Assembly: GCF_041260155.1 (NCBI RefSeq)
Contig: NC_091945.1
Span: 28,622,796 to 28,686,795, forward strand
Source: Ptychodera flava
Lineage: Eukaryota > Hemichordata > Enteropneusta > Ptychoderidae
Direction: 5' to 3'
DNA: 64,000 bases
Of the stretch, positions 35,901-47,662 are shown piece after piece. The notes beneath the pieces were generated by a model. The model worked only from the letters and a program-made list of their open reading frames with translations, did no database searches and was not told the origin of the DNA. A program made the position numbers and the translations under genes. Position 1 is the stretch's first letter. Every line of letters begins with the position of its first letter.

Positions 35901-37343
35901 TTTATCTTTTTTTATCTACAAATTCACCAGCATATATTGTGACAGGACAATTGCTTATGGAATGGATTGATCGTGCTATCAACAGACATCTAAGTTTTAT
36001 CATTGAGCCCTAGACAGCTTTAGATTTATTTTTGTCGTATTGCGTCCAGGCCCTTCAAAAGTTTGCTAATCGCCATTGTTCGTTAAGATTGTTAAGTAGG
36101 TTTACCTGAAATATCACCTATTTTGAGCCAAGTAACGCCACACAACTTCGTTCCGCCCACGGGTATAGTAGCATGGAACACGCTGGGCTGTCGTCATGGT
36201 GATGTTTCAAGCTCTCCGTTAATGCCGAGCCTATGCGGTTCCATTCGGCGTTTACAGAGCGCTAATGATTTCCATGTTTGTTACCGCTTGTAAGCAGGCG
36301 ACGCCTTTGATCAGCGACCCGTGTCAAAATAACCGTACCCTTCAAAACTAGGCGAAGCTCAAATACATTCATATACAACCCTAAATGCACGCATGTGTCA
36401 ATTCCAAACAGAATAAGGACAGAATTTTTCCGTTTGCCGTCGTGTATCTGTCCCATCAAGCGCCCCACAGACGATAAAATTACCTTTAAAAGCTTTGCAG
36501 GGCAGCCTGAAAAATACTTCTGATTGCAGTCCATTATTTTTGACGAGCAGCCTGATGTCCTCAAAATTACAGCCAGTAGGGCAACTGTGGGTTCTTTGGA
36601 GCGTGAGTAGGTATCGCTAAATTTCTCACCTGAAATAAGAAATAAATGGTTCTTCGGTAAATCCATCTCGCGTGGCACTATTTCTGTTGTGACGCTGTCC
36701 GCTTGGGTTGTTGTTTTGCAGTGAAGTCATCCGCGACGCGAAAAAATATACGACGTTTTAGCAGCACATGCACTCCTTTTGTGGAGGGACCGTGACTCAA
36801 AGTTCTTAAATAGTAAATGGAAAAACTCATCCATCATAACTCCGTCTGGCCGACTGATCTTTTGCGACGTCCCGGTACCTGAAGTATCGAACGCACCTCC
36901 TCGTCCGCTATATGTTTTGGGACTTTCACGCTACTATTACAGACGGCTCCGACGGGTATACGCAGCTCAGGTTTGTCTCATCAGAAAAGCCACCTGCGTT
37001 TACAGGTCTCTACGCCAATCGGTGATTGAAGCGGCCGTCGCGAATTTCCTTCAACGGACACTGCACCTTGCCTTAGTTGACACAAGTTAATCTCGCCATT
37101 TTGCAGGGTTTTTATACTTCATACTAAGGTATTGTATATGCTTTGTTACGCTTGGTGACACTTAACCTGTCGTGAAAGAGCGACTCAAAAAATGGGGCTA
37201 ACTTAATTAAAGTTTCAACAATACTCGGCGAAGAAATTCCAGTTGTGGCGGATCAGTCACTAAGGGTATTATTCTGATGTTTTTGACGAGAAAAGATGGC
37301 GGGAGCGTAGCGCTTCTTTTCCGCTAGTTTCTGATTGTTTAGA

Positions 37344-37493
37344 ATGTCTGTCGGCGAAAGGCGCGCTCGCCATCCGAAACAAATGGCGCCGAAACAGAGT
37401 GAGATCGAGCTCGAGTGCGCTCAGATTGAAGATCGCTACTGGACGCTTGGCCGACTGGTGTGTCTCGGTTATACGAGTAATAGACTCAAGCAG
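37344..37493 (+). CDS. Uncharacterised disordered protein, exon 1
   Basis: First exon of a three-exon plus-strand gene (37344-37493, 38822-38920, 43264-44961; about 648 residues; all junctions phase 0). ATG 37344 is the first in frame; the frame upstream has only a TTG. The exon encodes a basic start (MSVGERRARHPKQMAPKQ), then a probable helix (EIELECAQIEDRYWTLGRLV), and ends ...SNRLKQ at a CAG|GTAGGC donor. I do not recognise the family. Conserved-looking tryptophan, tyrosine and acidic residues suggest a short folded N-terminal helix pair shared with exon 2. Confidence 0.6.
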
Positions 37494-38821
37494 GTAGGCC
37501 TTGAGAAGTTGAACAATGGTGTTGACAACTTTTTGGGGAGTTTTGTTGTTCCAAGCGTCTTCATAAATGGTGTGACACATGTCTAGAGGTGGGAACAGGT
37601 GTACTAGATAGCTTTATTGGGGCTACTTTGAACACAAACACCCAAACAAGTTCTGTCCAGATATACCGAGTTTATTAGTAAAAGGGCCGAAAACGCACAA
37701 ATATCTCTCATCAGCGGCGAGGCTCTGTCGCACAGATTCTTGAGTCATACAAAGCTATTTCGTACACGTATGGACCTATAGAAGGTTACGGATAACAGAG
37801 CAGACGAACCGTGTGCCGCCAATGTACGTGGTTTAAAGGTTTGTTTGAACAAAACCGACGGGTTCAGACCCAGCCTCCAGAATACTGCAGTAGCCTCGCA
37901 ACATATATATAGACCATGTAGTGAATGCAGGGTGTCGACTAGTTTTACCACACTGAGCGTGGCATTTAAATAGCATCACCAAACGTCAGACGGAATTTCC
38001 TTGAGAGAGTCTGTCTTTTGGCGAGACGTAGTTTTATAGCATGACAATGCATTCTGTCACCGTTGTTATGCATTTGTTGGCCCTCCACATCATAAGAGCG
38101 GGATTAAGTTGTCTGTCGGTCGGATTTATTCGTACTTACCCTTGTCTCGACCTTCACTCGTGTTGTCATTGTCACTGACAAAAAATACAACACTTCGGTC
38201 ATCTCGCTGTCACTCACAAGAACACCTGGCCAACAGATTGCGCCATCCTTGTCTTCGTGGGGACATATTGCCCCCTTCTTCAAAGACCACAACACAACCA
38301 AACCGACGCAGGTATTGGGTTAACCTGAACCCGTGTCGAGGGACAGCGACATTATATGCTTAAACGTGACCACGTTGGTATTCAACCGATGTGTGGAACA
38401 TGTTGCCTCCACTCCCGAATGCTACTGCCTGCCGCGATAAAGTACATCGCCCAAATTCGCATAAAATACCCTTATTAAATATATCATTAGGAGCTTGGCA
38501 AACAATAACGTTGGTGTAAATAACTTTACTATAATTCGGTATACCATGCGCATACTGTGATAGCAAATGAAGGCATTGATACCTGTAGTTCAAATTTACC
38601 TCTTATTTGTCCAGTACACGTCTGCCGTTGACTTACTGCCGTGACTGCGCTACACCACTTCATATGAACTTAATGTAATTATTTCAGGCTTTTATATCAT
38701 TCAATGCGTAACATATTTTCACTGTCATTACCTTGAGGTTTCCGCCATGTCAGATTAAGAGAAATGTCACAACTCTATTAAAGACTAAATTGTTAAATTT
38801 TTGTGTATTTTCTTGTTGCAG

Positions 38822-38920
38822 GAGATGTATGACCCGTTGAACTTGAGCGAAGTCCGCCATGAACAACGACGAGTCGCCGCCCTCCTCAACTCATCGGGAA
38901 CTCTCGATATCCATGCATAT
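38822..38920 (+). CDS. Uncharacterised disordered protein, exon 2
   Basis: 99 bases, 33 codons, between acceptor tcttgttgcag and donor ATAT|GTGAGT, entering and leaving in phase 0. It encodes EMYDPLNLSEVRHEQRRVAA followed by LLNSSGTLDIHAY. The dense charge, the absence of stops only in this frame, and phase agreement with both neighbours support it. A second helix rich in Arg, Glu and Leu continues the N-terminal helical region. Confidence 0.6.
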
Positions 38921-39334
38921 GTGAGTATACTGTATTACATGTGTCGTGTTTAAATTGTATAGTACTGGCGTGTTCCTGTGTGACAATCATGAACCTGAGA
39001 TACGCGCAATGCCATTACCAAGTACCGAATGCCACGATCCAACAATTCTAAGGCACTAAATGATCGAACGTCAGAAACCTGAAATGTTTTGTTGTATTTT
39101 GCTCTCGGATATATAGGGCCTACATGTCACTCCATACTTTCTAAGATAGTGTAGGTCCACAAACATACGAAAAGATGTAGTCACTAGACAATCCCTTTCT
39201 ACATCCTTGAACATCCATGTTCAATATATCTATAGCGTTATACATTAAACCAATCATAAAACCAATCATACGTATGTATATGTACATACGTATGTACATA
39301 CTCACATTCAAACACACATACTTACATACGTATA

Positions 39335-39463
39335 CATACGTATACATACGTATACATACATACATACATACATACATACATACATACATACATACATACA
39401 TACATACATACATACATACATACATACATACATACATACATACATACATACATACATACATAC

Positions 39464-39494
<31 letters not shown>

Positions 39495-39564
39495 CATACA
39501 TACATACATACATACATACATACATACATACATACATACATACATACATACATACATACATACA
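39335..39564. repeat. (CATA)n microsatellite
   Basis: About 55 copies of the tetranucleotide with a CGTATA-type prelude and one 'cttaca' interruption near 39463. It is open on both strands, hence the long Met-Tyr-Val-Cys and His-Thr-Tyr-Ile ORFs, which are artefacts. Confidence 0.95.
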
Positions 39565-39825
39565 CTGGCGTGATGCCATCTGCGAACGTGATCATATGTA
39601 GTTATCAACTTTCCATGTCAGATAGAGGCATTTTCTCTGCAAAACTTTCTAAACGCAAATAAGCGTATTAGCAAAGTTGACAATGACCACTGAAATCTAT
39701 ACGCTGTTGAACAATAGCCAAGGATCGCATATGTCCACAATTTCTTGGCGTGTTCGGCAAAGTCAACAATAAAGAAATCAAAGTTTACGAACGGCAGCAA
39801 TATGACGTCAGATTTTCTGGCATGT

Positions 39826-40558
39826 TACTCAGGTATGTTAATGCATGGGCATAGGCATACATACATGTAAAATCAGTTTGAACATACTTTTTAATCAGAC
39901 CTGGTCAGAAAATTCTGAAAATTGCCAAAAATATGTTTTGCATTTGATTAAGTTGAAATTTATCATAATATATTACCTAAGTCAGATCACGTGACCATAA
40001 TCTATTATTTTCCCGCCAAAATTGTATATTGCAAATCACTGAATATTCCAACCGTTATACATCAAAATATTTAAAATATTATGACCAATTAATGTAAAAT
40101 GGGATAGGAACTTGTGTTGGAACTAGTGGCAGATGCAAAATTATTGAATTTTGAATAACATATCTTCACAAAAAAACAACAAATACAATATTTTTGACGT
40201 TTTACATGAATATTTTGAATATCAGAAAGAAATATAGATAGTTTCATGAGTGCCATGTATTTTTGAAAGAATATGATAGATGTTGTTTCCAAAAGTGCAG
40301 AGAAAATCAAGAAAATTTAACGGGTTACGGTTGGAATATTAAAATTAATAAAGACATAAATTTTGGCGGGAAAATATCAGATTTGGTCACGTGACTCAAC
40401 TCGTCAAGATTTAGGCAGACATTAATTTTAAAGAATTTAATAATTCCAATAATTAGGCCAAATATCAATCAAATCGCGTGGTTTTTAAAGATAACTGATC
40501 ATTTTCTTACTTTTGGGCTTGATGGGTACAAACACCCATGCATTAACTTACTTGAGTA
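39826..40558. mobile_element. Fold-back MITE in intron 2
   Basis: About 733 bases. Outer inverted ends of about 24 bp: tactcaggtatgttaatgca on the left against tactcaagtaagttaatgca (reverse complement of the right). An inner inverted pair carries 'tcagatcacgtgacc / ggtcacgtgac' and 'ttttcccgccaaaatt / aattttggcgggaaaa'. A further pair 'gaatattccaaccgtta / taacgg..acggttggaatatt' lies inside. There is no coding capacity. The nested arms suggest one long snap-back structure. Confidence 0.7.
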
Positions 40559-43263
40559 TCAGAACCACACCCAAGATTGCACTTTCACTAATCTGCAATT
40601 CAAAATACGACGATGATTTGTGTACCTCTCCGTCTCGGGATCGTGTCGGTTTATCCATGAGATTTCTGTCGCTACCCTAAGGTAGCAACATAAATTGATG
40701 AGAGAAGCCGTCTATTTGACTTCCAAATTTAGCCCAGAACAGACGCAAGCATTCTTTCTGGCGTTTACTTCTCCAATACCAAAAAATTAATTATAATGAT
40801 ATTCCTCCCATACCACAACAGTCTTCGAATGCAGAACTAATCTCAAAAAAACTGTTCGAAAGTTGACGTTAGGATAAAATTCTGAAAGTGACTTTACTTT
40901 CGGATGATTAAGAATTCAAAATTCAGAATAATGTTATTTCAGTTGAGCATGTGCCGATGATAAATTATATGTAATATCCGATTTGACTCCTCATATTCCT
41001 TCAAAAGTCTTGCTTTTCATCACCGACAGGAATCCATTTTTTCCACAAAAACACTTACAACGGTGAAAAATTGGCGTAACAATGTCAGCGTTAACCGTTC
41101 GGGGATGCAGCATTAATATTACGACTACTTGACCATTATCAACCTACATTTACTCGGTACACCGGTTAGGTATCGTCGATTCGTACAAAGGGTTAATGTT
41201 TGGTTATAGATTCTTTATTTACCTCAGAACAACAGAATGTACAGTTTAAAAGCGAAATGCATTTTACTGCAAAAAAGTTCTGTTTGACGAAGTACCGCTG
41301 TGTAAATGGCTTGTGCGCTGATGATGTCATTTTCAGCTCAGAACTGCATGATGAAATATTCGTGAACAAACAACTTCAGTCGTTCATTGGATCTCTTGCT
41401 TGCTCTCGCCTTTACAATCAACAAACAACGTTTTTAAACTCCCTCACTGTTAAACACAATTACTGTTATGCCTCTTCCGGAATCGTGACATCATATTCAA
41501 ATGAAACACGTTTTGAATACCTTTCTCTGAGCTCTAAGAAATCCACGTACACTCTGCAGATCGCACGGTTAAACATTGTCATCGCCGTCTCTATAAAGTC
41601 GGTTTGGGCTACCTAAAATCGTTAGTGTGGAAAAAGTCTACCAATATTAAAAATAATAGTCTGTGTACATCAGTCATATCACGATAAAGAAACATTTACT
41701 TTGTGTATAGAAATGAGTTGTTCCGAACTAAATCTTCTCCCTTGCTGCTTTTTTTTTCTTTTCTGTATGTTGATGTGTTTTCAGTCTATGGTCCATTCTC
41801 AGAAAATCGATTATGTCGCGCATCCCGATAACAAGTTACCCAGTCTTCTACATACATCAAATCATCTTCACAATATCAATGTGTACTCTCTAATGCCTTG
41901 TGCATTTATTTGTTCTTTCTTTTCTCCACTCATTCATTTATTCAGCCATTCGATTCTTCAGAGTGCTCGTTCGTTTGACAGTTCGTCAGCACACTGTTAG
42001 CAAATCCCTTCACGTGTGCACGCAGTCAGAGAAAAAACACCATATCGGTGATCTCTTGCATTTTTAATGTGTCCAGGTACACGAAACAGTCAGCAATGAC
42101 GTCACTGATCTGCCCTTCGAGTTCCTCTATCCGTCAAGGTCATCTTTGAGGAAATACGCCGCATAGAACTCGTTCAGAATCTTCTCAAAAACAGAGTGAA
42201 ATGATTCGATGGAATTCAAATCTCACAATAATTTAATATATCCAGTTTATTAACTCCCACACTCGTTTCACTACATACTCAAAATCAATCAAGAATACCG
42301 GAAAACGAAGGCACCGGTACTAGATGTATTTCTTGATTTAGAAACATCACTTTATAGTCTCATTGATGACGAGCTTTTTGAGATTGTGAAAAGAATGAAT
42401 AATTTATGATTCATTTTGTGCGAGCAGTTCATTGCTTATAATAAAAAAGAGTCAGTGATAAATTATGGAGTACATTATCAATCGTACGTGTCAGGTCGCC
42501 GGGGACGCTTATTTTTCTTTCATTTATTTGTACTTGTTTCTACGTTTCTGACGCAATTACCGGCTTGCCTGGGAGAATTGTCCGACGTCACTATGTGTAC
42601 ACCTGCGCGCCTGTTTCTTTGAATCTACTCGTCAGACGATGTTGGCATGTAGCTCACTCACAGCAAAACATCGCCCCCATGCGGCCGGTGACTGCACGCA
42701 TCTTCAGTGCATGGCATTGACCGGGCGAAAGTACTTCTCAGCTGATTCATCGATTGTCGCTTGCGTTGTCATAAATCAGCATATTAACATCTTGTTTATT
42801 CTCGTAACATTCGATATTACGTCCCGGCTCTTGCACTGGAACCTGCGACTAGGCGACTAAGTATGCCGAAGTAATATAAAAAGACAAATGACGATTTCAA
42901 TTGCTACTCGATTTTAACCGCGATATAACGATAAACCAGAAGCAAATTAATGTTTTATGTTTACGTTATGTCTCGAGGAATTATATTTTGTCAGTGATCA
43001 CAGTCGACTTATTTTCACATTTGACATAGCTTTTAAGCTATTAAAATTCTATTTCTTCTTTTGTATTGAACATGTCGTAAGATTTGTTAAAAAATATTCA
43101 AAAAAGTTTGCAAACAATTATCGAAAAAGGGTGTCGGGCAGGGGCTTTTAAAATCAACATACAGATGGCGCTATCGAAAGTTTCCCAACTTATAACCGCA
43201 ACTATTATTTCATGCTTCACTCAACCTCATATTTAATTTTCCCTTTCTGTGTTTCACTTTCAG

Positions 43264-44961
43264 ACACAAAGGCAGCCTGTTGATCAGCTCTTTAAAAACC
43301 AGTACCACAAGACATTTCAGGCCGACGGACACAAAGCATCGGTGAATCTTGGAAGCTGGGACAACAGCACTTATGAAGGCAAGGACCAACATGATTATGG
43401 TCGTAGAATACCTATCAAGAAAACCCTTCAAGAGACCGCCTATGAACACTTGGACAGGTTGAATTTTCCAAATAAGGCAAAAGATGCGACTAGAAGGGGT
43501 CAAATAGCGGGCAAGAAGGTCCCCGTAAAGCAAAAGTACGATGTTGAAGATGTGGAAGTGAAACGAAAAAATTCTATCACCCGGCCTCTAGGTGGCGCTC
43601 TGCAGAGCAAACAGGATTCCCAATTGCGGGAAACTTTGAGGATATCGTCCGGGGATGCGCCGTACAGATTGCCGCGAAAGACGCAGATCACCCGAAACCT
43701 TGAGGTCGCCATTGCAAGATCGAGGAGGAATAAGAAAAATGTCGACGGGAGAAATTTAAAACCGTTGTCGATACCAACAGGGCAGAGTTCGTCGGAGAGG
43801 AAAAGTTCTCCCGTCGCACATTTGAAGTTGAAGCATGATGATATTGGGAAAGGAATGGATCTCGGAAAGCGAATCAGCGAGGCAGAGTCAGCCAGGCTGA
43901 GTCCACTGATGATTTCACCCCTGAAAACACCACAGCATGATCGAGTCGACGGCAAGTCAGAGAGTTCCGGCAGGGGCGTGTCGGCACAAAGCACGACATA
44001 CGGTGACGACGACCAGGGACCGTCACGTTCCTCGTCCAGCCAGAGCTCCGGTATCGGAACGTATCGCGCCGATGACGAAGCAACGAAAGAGTCGACGGAA
44101 GAAGAGCGGAAAAAGGACAACGATCTGTTGCGACAATCGACGGAGGACACGCTTTGGTTTCAGAGGCACGGATACACCAAGTCAGCGTGGCTCAGAAAAC
44201 GAATGCGTGAAGAGGCGGAGAGGCGAAGGAAAGAGGCTGCGGCCGCTGATTCGACGAAAAGTGACACCGGGACAGGGGGTATCTTGAAAGAGAGCCGTAA
44301 ACCCAGGCAAAGAGCTTCAAATGACGTTTACAAACACGCAAACATGGATGCTTACAGACAGGCTTACCTAAAAGCATTAGCTGTTGCACGGAGCAGGGCT
44401 CTTCCAAAAGAACCATGGATGCTGGGAACGAGGACAAGTCGAGCATTTACATTTTCGTACTTCACTCACGTATCCACCTGTACATGCGGACAATGCCCGA
44501 AACAGCCACGAGAACCGAAGTCAAAGCGGAACGAAATGAAAATGATTTTCGGCGACGTGAAAATGATGGACTATTTCAAGCCGCCGCCCGTCGTCAAATC
44601 GAAGCGACGTTTTAATCGAAAGAGTCGGGAGGTCCATCTGACGGCCATGAACTCACTGAAGGAGGACGATGAAGGAGACGCCCGCATCTCCGTCAAGCTA
44701 CCACCCATCAACGGCAACCACGATAACAACTCAGAACTCGACAACGCTGAACAGATCTCGCTAAACGATGATGGGGGAGACGAGAGGCGCCATAGTAACG
44801 CCGATCAAAACGACAATTTATCGGATTCGTTGCTTAGTGATGAGGATGATGAAAAACGTGACATTAAGGCTCTAGCATCCAGGGATATCAAACGTGTGTC
44901 GTTCAAGAAGCAAGACGGCGAAACGTCTGGTTACGATTCTGATTCGTCAACGGAAACATGA
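43264..44961 (+). CDS. Uncharacterised disordered protein, exon 3 (bulk of the protein)
   Basis: 565 codons plus TGA, after acceptor tttcactttcag. An early block (QLFKNQYHKTFQADGHKASV, then DYGRRIPIKKTLQETAYEHL) may be ordered. The middle is Ser-, Lys-, Arg- and Asp-rich and low in complexity (SSSSQSSGIGTY, EEERKKDNDLL). A probable helix follows (WFQRHGYTKSAWLRKRMREE, with AERRRKEAA after it). Next is a stretch with a C-x-C-x2-C arrangement (TCTCGQC) and aromatic residues (FTFSYFTHVS). The end is very acidic, then KRVSFKKQDGETSGYDSDSS. KRVSF fits the RVxF docking motif for protein phosphatase 1, an inference only. No stop interrupts 1.7 kb, and codon composition is clearly coding. Family not recognised. 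Confidence 0.85.
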   Translation, partial: TQRQPVDQLFKNQYHKTFQADGHKASVNLGSWDNSTYEGKDQHDYGRRIPIKKTLQETAYEHLDRLNFPNKAKDATRRGQIAGKKVPVKQKYDVEDVEVKRKNSITRPLGGALQSKQDSQLRETLRISSGDAPYRLPRKTQITRNLEVAIARSRRNKKNVDGRNLKPLSIPTGQSSSERKSSPVAHLKLKHDDIGKGMDLGKRISEAESARLSPLMISPLKTPQHDRVDGKSESSGRGVSAQSTTYGDDDQGPSRSSSSQSSGIGTYRADDEATKESTEEERKKDNDLLRQSTEDTLWFQRHGYTKSAWLRKRMREEAERRRKEAAAADSTKSDTGTGGILKESRKPRQRASNDVYKHANMDAYRQAYLKALAVARSRALPKEPWMLGTRTSRAFTFSYFTHVSTCTCGQCPKQPREPKSKRNEMKMIFGDVKMMDYFKPPPVVKSKRRFNRKSREVHLTAMNSLKEDDEGDARISVKLPPINGNHDNNSELDNAEQISLNDDGGDERRHSNADQNDNLSDSLLSDEDDEKRDIKALASRDIKRVSFKKQDGETSGYDSDSSTET

Positions 44962-44976
44962 TTACAACTCTTGGTG

Positions 44977-44982
<6 letters not shown>

Positions 44983-45041
<59 letters not shown>
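44983..45041. repeat. (TA)n microsatellite in the 3' flank
   Basis: About 29 copies of TA just past the stop at 44959-44961, so it would lie in the 3' UTR. The nearest clear AATAAA I noticed on this strand is at about 46443. Confidence 0.9.
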
Positions 45042-45044
<3 letters not shown>

Positions 45045-47662
45045 TAATCTGATATTATATGAAATTACATCTGCTATCGACGTTTATCGACTTTGACAAT
45101 TATAAAGTGACAAACAACTTTGGATATTCAAAAAAGTAAAACGTCGACTTTAATGGAAGGTCAATAACATGATAAGAACTTTGTCTCAGAGCATCTAAAC
45201 AGTTAAAAGGATACCCCGCATGCGCTGCTGTCGTGAAATGGTGTTGCGTGTCACTTGAGACGGGCTTTATATGGCGCCGCGTGTGGCTGTAATCATGATA
45301 CAAAGCAGGCATAATTTAATAGTTATATTGAAGATATAATGGAAAAGACATTTCAAAACGATAATGTCAGTCTAAAATTCCGACATCACAAAGCTTATTT
45401 CATTTATCCTGCTAATTTTTGTTTCAAAACTTTCCTCAGAATTTTCGACAGCCGTGGTGTCAAATCGACAATTGGTCCAATCCTCTGCAGCTTGCAAACG
45501 AAACATTTTATTATACTCCGTCCCAGTACACTTTCTTAAACATACTATGCAAGTCGAGTTCGTCCAAAGACATATATTTCGACATTTTATCAACTGAAAT
45601 TGTATCAAGAGACTATTCAGTACACAAGAAATGTAATTTTGTTCCAAGGTTACCATGGCGAAATTTTCCACATTCAGGGCTGCGTCAGGAGAAACGTGAA
45701 ATCAACAAATGTGCTCTTTCATGACCTCCTCATGACCTTTATTATAATATCTTATTTTATATTATAATTATTTTATTATAATATCTGTTTCCGTCCGTAT
45801 GAATTGATTACTTTGATTGAAACCCTTAAACAGCCAACCAAAGCCGATCGACGAATTCTGTACCGAATGGCCAATGCCATCCACTTTCAAGTAGAAATTT
45901 GAATTTCCCCTCGTCGTGAAATCAGTTTTTATATATTTTAGGACAATGATGTAAAGTGATTTACGGGTCATGAAATTAGCTCTTCGGAGATTTTTAAGCA
46001 TATTATTTTTTATGTTTATGATTTGCAAATAACTGTGTTACTGAAGTCTGAAATACAAGCTTAATCTCACCACCCGACAGGTGGCTTAGAAAATTTTCAG
46101 TTTCAGAATGGAATGACAGAAAATTTAACGGGGCCTAGGGTATTGGGTATTAAAATTGAACTCAGCCAAAATAAAAAGAGCATGAGAATTATTTTGATCT
46201 CTGAGAGTGCTCTATAAAATAGGCTCTTTACAATCTTTCTTCAAAGAGGTTGACTGCTTCCCATCGAAGATTCGTTCCTAATGGGTTTCGGGGGCAACGT
46301 CAAGTGCACCGAGTGGTATGGCGCCCTCAAGCGAAGGAAATCGACCATCGCCGGGTTTTAATCTTGACAATCGTGTTGGATGCTTTCGATGGAACTAGAC
46401 TTTTACATTTACAGATCAATTTACTGCTGTATATAGAACTATCAATAAAATTATCGTTTTCGCAAAATGTTTCAAAGATTTTGTCTTTCAGCATTGTTTC
46501 TTCTTCAATTAAACCTAATATAATCAGAGAAGCAAGCTTGTGAGGAGCATGATGTGAGAGCCCTCATTGACATATCACGGAAATACTTTCGTTCTCTCAT
46601 GTCGTGGACCTACCCAGCAACCCAAGATTCCAGACAAGAATACAGAGACCATTCCATTACATTCCATACTGTCCCAGTAGCAGTGTACTCTTATCTTCTT
46701 GGCACCTTCAAAGCTTACAATATTTATTTTATGTTATAGTTATTTCGAAGGTTGACAGTAGAAATGAATCAACACAAAGAAAATACTTGTATTCTTAATT
46801 TTGTTATTCAATCACAACACAAACGACATTTAAACACCCAGATTACTCCAGTCCATGTGGTAAAACTGAAATTTGCTATTGAGCAGAATGGTTTTCCATG
46901 CGCTACAGTCTTTCAGAATCATTGCATTTTGTTTGGTTCGGTTTGGACAAACTGAAAATTATACACCTTTCTGTAATGAAATAACGATAACATGTGCCTG
47001 AAAGTCAGTTTTGTGGTGAATCCAATATGATCCCAATTGCAAACTGTGCAAATGAAATCATAGACGGGATTTGTGAACCTCATTTCTGAATGCTTGATAA
47101 TTTTCCTAATTTTCCAAATTTTAATAATGCATCTTGGGGACAGACATTGGACTGAATTTTTTAGTACTTTACTGGTCTATCACAAGTGGGGAGGGGGTTC
47201 ATTTTAAAGCTCTTGGAGTAACAAAAATTTCAGGCTTAGTCTTTCGAAAATACACACTTTTATTAGTCCCGATAGAGTTTACAAGGATGGTGGCCATTTT
47301 GAATTTCAAATATTGACAAATGCTGGGCAGTTTGTTTCTGTAGTACCAAAATATGGACATTGACTCTTGATCTTTAATTTGTCACGGAATGGTTTAGGTT
47401 CCATTGAGGAAAGTTTGAGCAAAAGTTTTTCACTTTGGAGGCACTCACTACATTAAATGTTGTTCCCCACTGCCAGCGCAGAGTATGATAGATGCGTCAC
47501 AGGCATAATAATAGACTAGACAGATTGCTCTGGTTTTACAGCACTTTATTGTTAGAAAGCTTAGAGGCAATTCACGGTCAAGTTACACCAAAGAGAAAGC
47601 TCTGTCAAGGAATGCACAAAGCCTACAAATGACCATTTCTTTCTCAAAAAACAACTACCTTA

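Larger units (their letters stand above)
18000..37343. other. Long stretch without a defensible gene
   Basis: I found no exon with recognisable homology on either strand. It holds two inverted copies of one dispersed repeat (18131-18325 and 35605-35900), (GA)n and (TC)n arrays, a 32-bp perfect palindrome at 27087, a MITE at 32077 and a purine-rich patch at 19060-19160. Four weak coding candidates are listed separately (22734, 24137, 26496, 30930). Either there are real genes with short exons I cannot see, or this is a gene-poor interval. Confidence 0.45.
38921..43263 (+). other. Intron 2 of the uncharacterised gene
   Basis: 4.3 kb. It holds the (CATA)n array at 39335-39564 and a fold-back MITE at 39826-40558. 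Otherwise it is AT-rich with only chance ORFs (longest 138 codons at 41200, no recognisable composition). An additional phase 0 exon cannot be excluded. Confidence 0.5.

Noticed and set aside
36262-36678. 138-codon minus ORF (MPREMDLPKN...)
   Set aside because: Considered as a head-to-head gene with the plus ORF at 36779. A donor-like CAG|GTGAGA follows 16 codons, but there is no family resemblance and no partner exon.
39141-39608. 155-codon minus ORF and 118-codon plus ORF of Met-Tyr-Val-Cys / His-Thr-Tyr-Ile repeats
   Set aside because: Pure translation of the (CATA)n array; open on both strands only because the repeat lacks stops.
41200-41616. 138-codon plus ORF in intron 2
   Set aside because: No recognisable domain and no acceptor/donor pair in phase with the flanking exons.
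43500-44150. 216-codon minus ORF
   Set aside because: Shadow of exon 3 of the plus-strand gene, whose frame is longer, has matching splice phases and a better composition.
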